From an uncultured Haloferula sp. (GTDB lineage: Bacteria > Verrucomicrobiota > Verrucomicrobiae > Verrucomicrobiales > Akkermansiaceae), in the NCBI GenBank assembly GCA_946481625.1, contig CAMLOZ010000257.1, positions 1 through 5,794 of the forward strand: a stretch of 5,794 bases of DNA, written 5' to 3'. This document shows positions 1-4,100 of the stretch, one piece after another. Position 1 is the stretch's first letter. Each line of letters opens with the position of its first letter. Below the pieces are notes generated by a model. That model saw only the letters and a program-made list of their open reading frames with translations, did not search any database and was not told where the DNA came from. The position numbers and the translations under genes are program-made.

Positions 1-1332
1 GTCGGGCCGGATCCAGGTCACGTGCTTGTCCGCCTCGAAGGGGACATGGGTGACGACGCGCTTCTCCATTTGCTTGAGCAGGGACCGGCGCTTGTTCTCG
101 GTGAAGCCGGTGCCCACCTTGCCGCGCGGCACCAGTTTGCCATTCTCGAAGGACCCCAGCACCAAGGCGCCGAAGGCGGGGCAGGAGTTCCGGGGCGGCG
201 TGAAGCCGCAGATGACGAATTCCTGGCGCGGGCGGCATTTCGATTTCACCCAGTCGCGCCGGCTTTCCGGGAAATAGCGGGCATGGGCATGCTTGCTGAT
301 GATCCCCTCCAGCTCGAGGCGGCAGGCCTGGCGAAAAAGATCGGCACCCTCGTCGGCCGTCCAAACCTTCGATCTCCTGATGGGGCCTTCCTCCGAAGGA
401 ACGAGCTTTTCAAGATGTTCAAGCCGCTGGCTGAGCGGCAGGTCGCGCAGATTCTTGCCGTCGGCATTCAGCAGGTCGAAGGCGACGAAGGCGATCTTCT
501 CCCCGTCTCCCTTCAATGCCTCCTGAAGGTCGCTGAAGCTCGTCCTGCCTTTCGGGTCGAAGACCACCGCCTCGCCATCGAGGACGAAGTCGCCACTGCC
601 GAGCTTCTCGAGCCGCTTGGCGAGTGATGCGAACCGATCGGTCCAATCGAGTTGTTTGCGGGTGAAGAGCCGCACCTTTCCTTTCCGGCGCACCGCGATC
701 AAACGATAACCATCGTACTTGATTTCGTGCAGCCACTCCTTGCCCTGAGGCACGGTTGGGACCGGCCGGGACAATTGCGGTGCCACGAAGGCGGCAGTTT
801 CCGAAGCGGGTTCGGGGATGGCTCCGGTCGGATGCGTTGCCGGATCAAGCTTCCGCAGCAGCCAGTTCGGTTCCTCCTTCATCCGTGCCAGGAGGTAGGG
901 GCCATCGAGCCGCTTGCCGTGGAGGATGAACTTGAACTTCCCTTTTGCGAAGTCGCGCTTCCAGCCGCGCTCAAGCGGCTCCCAGATGCCGGTGTCCCAG
1001 ATGGCCACCTTGCCGGCGCCGTAGTTGCCCGCGGGGATCTCGCCCTCGAAGCTGCCGTATTCGACCGGATGGTCTTCCACGTGTACCGCAAGACGGTTGG
1101 CGCCGGGATCTTCCGGGATCCCCTTGGGCACGGCCCAGCTCACCAGAACCCCGTCCATCTCGAGGCGGAAGTCGAAGTGATGCGATCGCGCGTGGTGCTC
1201 CTGCACGACGAACATGTAACCCTTCTCCTTCGAGCGCCTTGCCTTGGGTTCGGGGGTGACCTTGAAGTTGCGTTTCCCGCGATACTTCTCAAGCGGAGCG
1301 GCGGGCCTTTTTGCTGGCGGACTTTTTGGCAT
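1..1332 (-). CDS. ligD: NHEJ DNA ligase D, phosphoesterase and ligase domains (3' end beyond window)
   Basis: Multifunctional ATP-dependent ligase that processes and seals double-strand breaks held by Ku. The frame is open for 444 codons from the ATG at 1332 to the window edge. Residues about 15-160 form the 3'-phosphoesterase domain: by alignment to memory of the Pseudomonas enzyme, the metal and catalytic residues H46, H52, D54, R56, E86, H88 and Y92 are all present. Residues from about 195 form the ligase domain: motif I KYDGYR at 205-210 with K205 as the AMP-accepting lysine, LDGE at 251-254, FDLL at 285-288, EGIISK at 342-347 and WVKSKC at 361-366. The OB-fold begins near 371 and is cut by the window. 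The order PE-LIG resembles Pseudomonas LigD, so a polymerase domain may follow outside. The start is the only ATG before the conserved LEKYRGKRNFKVTPEP block (from residue 14). It overlaps ku by 44 bases and has no clear ribosome binding site, which suggests translational coupling. Confidence 0.96.
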   Translation of the reverse strand, partial: MPKSPPAKRPAAPLEKYRGKRNFKVTPEPKARRSKEKGYMFVVQEHHARSHHFDFRLEMDGVLVSWAVPKGIPEDPGANRLAVHVEDHPVEYGSFEGEIPAGNYGAGKVAIWDTGIWEPLERGWKRDFAKGKFKFILHGKRLDGPYLLARMKEEPNWLLRKLDPATHPTGAIPEPASETAAFVAPQLSRPVPTVPQGKEWLHEIKYDGYRLIAVRRKGKVRLFTRKQLDWTDRFASLAKRLEKLGSGDFVLDGEAVVFDPKGRTSFSDLQEALKGDGEKIAFVAFDLLNADGKNLRDLPLSQRLEHLEKLVPSEEGPIRRSKVWTADEGADLFRQACRLELEGIISKHAHARYFPESRRDWVKSKCRPRQEFVICGFTPPRNSCPAFGALVLGSFENGKLVPRGKVGTGFTENKRRSLLKQMEKRVVTHVPFEADKHVTWIRPD

Positions 1333-2188
1333 GTTTCGCGGCTTTCTTGGCAGCCTTCTTGGCTGCGGGTTTCTTCGCGGCGGGCTTTGGCTTTCTTCCG
1401 CCAATGCTTTGTTCAAGGTAAGCGGCAAGATCGACCACGTTGCCACGGGACCCGGGTTCCTCGGAGTCGCCTTCCTTGACGTCCTCGACGGTCTCGCCGC
1501 TGCGGATCTTCTTCTCGATGTAATCCATCAGGGCCTCGCGATACTCGTCGTGGTAGTTCTTGGGATTCCATTTCTCGCTCATCTCGTCGATCAGCCTTTC
1601 CGCGAGTTGCATCTCCCGCTTGGCGGGTTGCCACTCCTTGGCGGAAGAGGACGGAAGATCGAGTTTTGAAGAGGCTTTGATCTCTTGGGGAAAGCGCAGG
1701 AGCATTAGCACGAGGACGTCGTCCCGCACGAACATGGCGGATAAATATTCGCGCGTCCGGATTACGACCCGGGAGATGCCGGCCTTGCCGGATTTGCGGA
1801 GTGCCTCCCGCAACAGCGCATAGGCCTTCATCCCCCGCTTGTCCGGCTCCAGGTAGTAGGGCTTGTCGAAAAGCAGCGGATCGATCTCGTCGAGCCGCAC
1901 GAACTCGGAAATCTCGATGGTCTTTGTGAGCTTCGGTTCCACGGCCTCAAGTTCCTTGTCGGAAAGGAGGATGAACTGCCCGTCCTCGTGTTCGTAGCCG
2001 CGCACCATTCGGTCCCAGGGCACTTCCTCCCCGGAGTCGGCGTTCACCCGTTCATAGCGGATGCGTGCGTGGTTCTTGCTATCCACCATGTGGAGCTGCA
2101 CGTCGGGTCTGGCCTCCGCACCGGTGAGCGACACCGGGATATTCACCAGACCGAAAGCAATCGACCCTTTCCAAATGGAACGCGCCAT
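1289..2188 (-). CDS. ku: Ku, NHEJ DNA-end-binding protein
   Basis: Homodimeric ring protein that threads onto broken DNA ends and recruits LigD in the cytoplasm. The 299-residue product is the usual size for a bacterial Ku. It starts with the family hallmark MARSIWKGSIAFGLVNIPVS (1-20). Further conserved blocks are RYERVNADSGEEVPWDRMVRGY (44-65), DEIDPLLFDKPYYLEPDK (100-117), RTREYLSAMFVRDDVLVLM (154-162 core) and the helical QLAERLIDEMSEKWNPKNYHDEYREAL segment (about 194-220). VVDLAAYLEQSI (251-262) matches the short C-terminal segment typical of LigD-interacting Kus. Residues 263-299 are a Lys/Ala/Pro-rich basic tail, an extension seen in some bacterial Kus, where it is known to bind DNA. 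The ATG at 2188 fits the conserved N-terminus exactly, although no good Shine-Dalgarno precedes it. The last 44 bases are shared with ligD in another frame, so the two are surely one operon. No key part seems missing. Confidence 0.97.
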   Translation of the reverse strand: MARSIWKGSIAFGLVNIPVSLTGAEARPDVQLHMVDSKNHARIRYERVNADSGEEVPWDRMVRGYEHEDGQFILLSDKELEAVEPKLTKTIEISEFVRLDEIDPLLFDKPYYLEPDKRGMKAYALLREALRKSGKAGISRVVIRTREYLSAMFVRDDVLVLMLLRFPQEIKASSKLDLPSSSAKEWQPAKREMQLAERLIDEMSEKWNPKNYHDEYREALMDYIEKKIRSGETVEDVKEGDSEEPGSRGNVVDLAAYLEQSIGGRKPKPAAKKPAAKKAAKKAAKHAKKSASKKARRSA

Positions 2189-2201
2189 GAAGGACTGTTT
2201 T

Positions 2202-2233
2202 GCACGTCGCGTGCCGTGGCAGCTTCGCCACGG
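2202..2233 (-). promoter_or_regulatory. Two adjacent dyads in the ku leader
   Basis: A perfect inverted repeat with 7-base arms (ccgtggc / gccacgg) and a 6-base loop lies at 2214-2233. It abuts a second one with 5-base arms (gcacg / cgtgc) and a 3-base loop at 2202-2214, the two sharing one base. Both sit about 14-45 bases before the ku ATG. As RNA they could form tandem hairpins next to the ribosome entry site, and as DNA they could be an operator. The repeats are seen directly. Any regulatory role is inference, and short dyads are common in GC-rich DNA. Confidence 0.35.
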
Positions 2234-2303
2234 TTTCGAGCTTTAGAATGGGGAAAGAGTGCAATCTGCCATCACAGGAGGCAGGCAGATCGCGCAAAAA
2301 CGA

Positions 2304-2337
2304 AAAGGCGGACGCGACCGTTGCCGCGTCCGCCTTT
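2304..2337 (-). terminator. Intrinsic terminator after the EF-hand gene
   Basis: A perfect 13-base-pair stem (arms 2304-2316 and 2325-2337, aaaggcggacgcg / cgcgtccgccttt) has an 8-base loop. It starts 23 bases past the stop of the EF-hand gene. Read on the minus strand it is followed by a T-rich run (T at 2303, then cg and five more T). This is the classic form of a rho-independent terminator. It separates the EF-hand transcript from ku, so ku needs its own promoter in about 2234-2300. I could not identify convincing -35/-10 boxes there. Confidence 0.85.
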
Positions 2338-2360
2338 GGATGTCGCGGCAAAAGAAGGTT

Positions 2361-3053
2361 TCAGAAAGCGGCGCCACGACGCACACGCGGATTATACTCG
2401 TCCGTGGTCAGGACGCCGTCCTCGTTGTCATCCAGCCTGTTAAACTTGACGAGGACTTTGGCGGAGGCCGCGGTGCGGGGAAAGACGTAGCCATACTCGG
2501 TCAAAGTGAGTTCGCCGTTCGCATCGAAGTCAGCGAGCTCGAAGACCGAAAGGTTCGCGCCAGCCTGCCCGCGCGGGCCGCGCTTGTAAGCCTCCCATTC
2601 CTCCCCGGAGACGGTGCCACTCACGTCGCCGTCGGCCCGTATGAAGAATCGCCGGACGGAGATGATCGGGATCTTGGCGTTGAAGGTGGATGCAAATTCA
2701 TCGAAGCTGAGGGAGCCATCGACATCCTCGTCCGCCTTGTCGAACAACTCTTCGACCTTCGTTGGCGCGGGAATCGTGCCGGTGAAAATCAGGTATTCGT
2801 TCAAGTCGATGGAGCCATCCAGATCGCGGTCGGCGGAATTGAACCTCTTGGTCGCCGCGCGCACCGAGATGCCGGCGTCCAGCGTGGTGGTGAACTCCGC
2901 CAAGGTGAGGGATCCGGAGACGTCCAAATCGGCCGCGATGAAGGCGGCGTTGGGATCAAGGATTCCCGCATGGGCAGGTGCGCCCGCGGCAATGAGGGCG
3001 GCAGCCGCGAGAAGGGGAACGAAGGGACGGGTTTGATTCGGTTGGTGTTTCAT
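2361..3053 (-). CDS. Secreted protein with six EF-hand Ca2+-binding loops
   Basis: A 230-residue exported protein made almost wholly of EF-hands. Residues 1-29 are a signal peptide: basic start MKHQPNQTR, hydrophobic core to about 23, then an AHA cleavage motif at 27-29. Six 12-residue loops follow at 42-53, 75-86, 108-119, 141-152, 175-186 and 208-219. Each has Asp at position 1, Gly at 6 and Glu at 12, and Asp at 3 except Asn in the last, so all look able to bind Ca2+. Spacing is 33 residues, with one step of 34. The start at 3053 is chosen because it gives the signal peptide and has GGGAG five bases upstream. A longer reading to 3422 would run into the preceding gene. The exact role is unknown: Ca2+ buffering, or Ca2+-dependent binding at the cell surface, are possible. 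It is probably a single-gene unit, with a promoter candidate near 3124 and a strong terminator after it. Confidence 0.9.
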   Translation of the reverse strand: MKHQPNQTRPFVPLLAAAALIAAGAPAHAGILDPNAAFIAADLDVSGSLTLAEFTTTLDAGISVRAATKRFNSADRDLDGSIDLNEYLIFTGTIPAPTKVEELFDKADEDVDGSLSFDEFASTFNAKIPIISVRRFFIRADGDVSGTVSGEEWEAYKRGPRGQAGANLSVFELADFDANGELTLTEYGYVFPRTAASAKVLVKFNRLDDNEDGVLTTDEYNPRVRRGAAF

Positions 3054-3058
3054 GGAGG

Positions 3059-3063
3059 CTCCC
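3059..3063 (-). promoter_or_regulatory. Ribosome binding site of the EF-hand gene
   Basis: GGGAG on the minus strand, five bases before the ATG at 3053. It is the only clear Shine-Dalgarno-like sequence in the window and supports choosing this start, which also begins the signal peptide. Confidence 0.55.
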
Positions 3064-3120
3064 ACCCAAGCAGCACGCAGGCCCGGGGCCTCGGTCCGAT
3101 GCCTTCGGATTGATAGACAA

Positions 3121-3134
3121 TTCATTATAATGAA
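3121..3134 (-). promoter_or_regulatory. Palindromic TATAAT promoter candidate for the EF-hand gene
   Basis: The 14-base perfect palindrome ttcattataatgaa lies in an AT-rich island (about 3111-3155) inside otherwise GC-rich DNA, 68 bases upstream of the EF-hand start. It contains a consensus -10 hexamer TATAAT (3124-3129 on the minus strand). No good TTGACA-like -35 lies at 16-18 bases. It may therefore be an activator-dependent promoter, an operator, or both. Because the site is palindromic, the hexamer is present on both strands, but there is no plus-strand gene for it to serve. Confidence 0.45.
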
Positions 3135-3253
3135 ATTCCTGTAATAATGCGGAGAGGAGGGGGTCTTCTCAAACGACCGCCTGCATTGCCGGACGCACTC
3201 CCCTTTTTGCAAAGTGCCATTCCGGAGGGACCAAGTACGGTGACAATAGTAGA

Positions 3254-3281
3254 GCCGGGGTGCCTCGCGGCGATCCCCGGC
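3254..3281 (-). terminator. Possible terminator after the Thr/Glu-repeat gene
   Basis: Arms gccgggg (3254-3260) and ccccggc (3275-3281) pair perfectly. Inside them a further GCC/GGC pairing (3262-3264 with 3269-3271) closes a tcgc loop. The hairpin begins about 31 bases after the stop codon at 3313. No clear T-run follows on the minus strand (tctactattg), so it may be a weak intrinsic terminator or a transcript-end stabiliser rather than a strong stop. Confidence 0.4.
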
Positions 3282-3312
3282 CCTTGCGATGGATGGAGTG
3301 AAGCTGTTGGTC

Positions 3313-3807
3313 TTATTCTTCCTCCACGGTGAACTTGACGCTGGGGATGTGGACGGAATCCACCACGCGGTACTCCTTGTCCACCGCGACGACGTTGCCG
3401 CCCGCGACGTAGTATCGGACATGGCGTTCTTCCGCGGGCGGGAGAAGTTTCACGAGCTGCGGCGGAGCGGCGACCAGATAGGGGCGCTCCTGCTCGCGGA
3501 CGATCACGCCGGGAGCTATGGCGGAAGTACGCCATGCGGAAGGGATTTTCTCCACGACCACATCGCTGTAGATTCCGGGCGGCAGGCCGTAGCGCTCTTC
3601 CTTGTACGGATCGAAGTATTTCACCACTTTGGTCCGGAGCGCGGGGTCGAAGGTGCGCGTGGTCGTGGTGGTGGTTTCAGTCACGCTTCCGTCGGCGTGC
3701 TCCGTGGTTTCCGTGGTCTCGGTTGTTTCGGTGACCTGTGCGGAGACGGGGAAGAGCAGAAAGCTTCCCAGCCCGGCGATTCCGAATGCTTTGGCGATGG
3801 TTTTCAT
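3313..3807 (-). CDS. Small secreted protein with Thr/Glu repeat, possibly DUF1236/RcnB-like
   Basis: A 164-residue exported protein of unknown role. Residues 1-23 look like a signal peptide: MKTIAKAF, a hydrophobic stretch to about 19, and cleavage after VSA. Residues 25-52 are low-complexity Thr/Glu, with three TET/TTE units, the spacer HADGS, then a Thr run. From residue 53 a compact part begins, with FDPYKEERYGLPPGIY at 65-80 and a C-terminal RYYVAGGNVVAVDKEYRVVD at 131-150. That last pattern (tyrosine-rich strand, 'V-A-V-D-x-x-x-R-V-V' strand) recalls the short periplasmic DUF1236 and RcnB-like folds, but I recognise it only loosely. The protein ends in an acidic VEEE. The start at 3807 is chosen for the signal peptide, although no Shine-Dalgarno is visible. 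The frame stays open upstream to 3996, but the extra residues look non-coding. Flanking gaps of about 260 and 290 bases suggest a single-gene transcript. Confidence 0.8.
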   Translation of the reverse strand: MKTIAKAFGIAGLGSFLLFPVSAQVTETTETTETTEHADGSVTETTTTTTRTFDPALRTKVVKYFDPYKEERYGLPPGIYSDVVVEKIPSAWRTSAIAPGVIVREQERPYLVAAPPQLVKLLPPAEERHVRYYVAGGNVVAVDKEYRVVDSVHIPSVKFTVEEE

Positions 3808-4100
3808 GGGAATTGATGGTTGTGGCCCGGCGGGCGCGGAGATTCCGCCTCCGGGTGGTAGTTCGATTCTCGCAAGGCACGTGCCATGGTGGTACCCGAT
3901 CCGCCAGGGAGCGGGTATGGAAATCCGCCCAATCGCCGGCCTCGTGGCCTTGAACCTTTCCGCCACGCACCTCTCCTCCATCCCGATGATCGGCAACGAC
4001 CGCGATCACCGCCACGATCCGGTGGTCAAAGCGAAGAGTACCGATCGGTGAATCCGAGCAAATTGCTTCCGCGATCATGCGGAACGCATTGCCGCACCTG
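3808..4100. other. Intergenic region between protease and Thr/Glu-repeat gene
   Basis: I find no convincing gene in these 293 bases on either strand. The region holds a 6-base-arm dyad near the protease end (4067-4084, ttccgc / gcggaa), the palindrome ccgatcgg near 4041-4048, and a run of small palindromes at 3876-3896. The promoter of the downstream gene should be here, but no good -35/-10 pair is visible. A TTGACC-like box near 4025-4030 lacks a matching -10. Confidence 0.5.
4067..4084 (-). terminator. Weak dyad after the protease gene
   Basis: Perfect 6-base arms ttccgc / gcggaa surround a 6-base loop, 17 bases past the protease stop. On the minus strand only gcaatttgctc follows, with no real T-run. 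It could be a weak terminator for the protease transcript, or chance. Confidence 0.25.

Noticed and set aside
1289..1332. Programmed frameshift making a Ku-LigD fusion at the AAAAAG runs in the overlap
   Set aside because: A proper in-frame ATG for LigD exists at 1332, the shift needed is +1, and the A-runs do not form a recognised slippery site. Ordinary coupling is the simpler reading.
652..1479. Long plus-strand open frame (275 codons) across ligD and the ku end
   Set aside because: It is antisense to two clearly recognised genes with conserved motifs. Its own product is low-complexity and resembles no family. Such frames are common opposite GC-rich genes.
2259..3113. Plus-strand open frame (284 codons) opposite the EF-hand gene
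   Set aside because: It runs through the terminator stem and is antisense to six well-formed EF-hand loops. No recognisable domain or start signal is present.
3054..3422. Upstream extension of the EF-hand gene to an ATG at 3422
   Set aside because: The extra residues overlap the preceding gene, cross a hairpin and the promoter-like palindrome, and would bury the signal peptide inside the protein.
3289..3816. Plus-strand open frame (175 codons) opposite the Thr/Glu-repeat gene
   Set aside because: It mirrors a minus-strand gene with a clear signal peptide and shows no family features of its own.
3808..3996. Upstream extension of the Thr/Glu-repeat gene to an ATG at 3996
   Set aside because: It would place the signal peptide 63 residues into the protein, and the added residues have no recognisable character.
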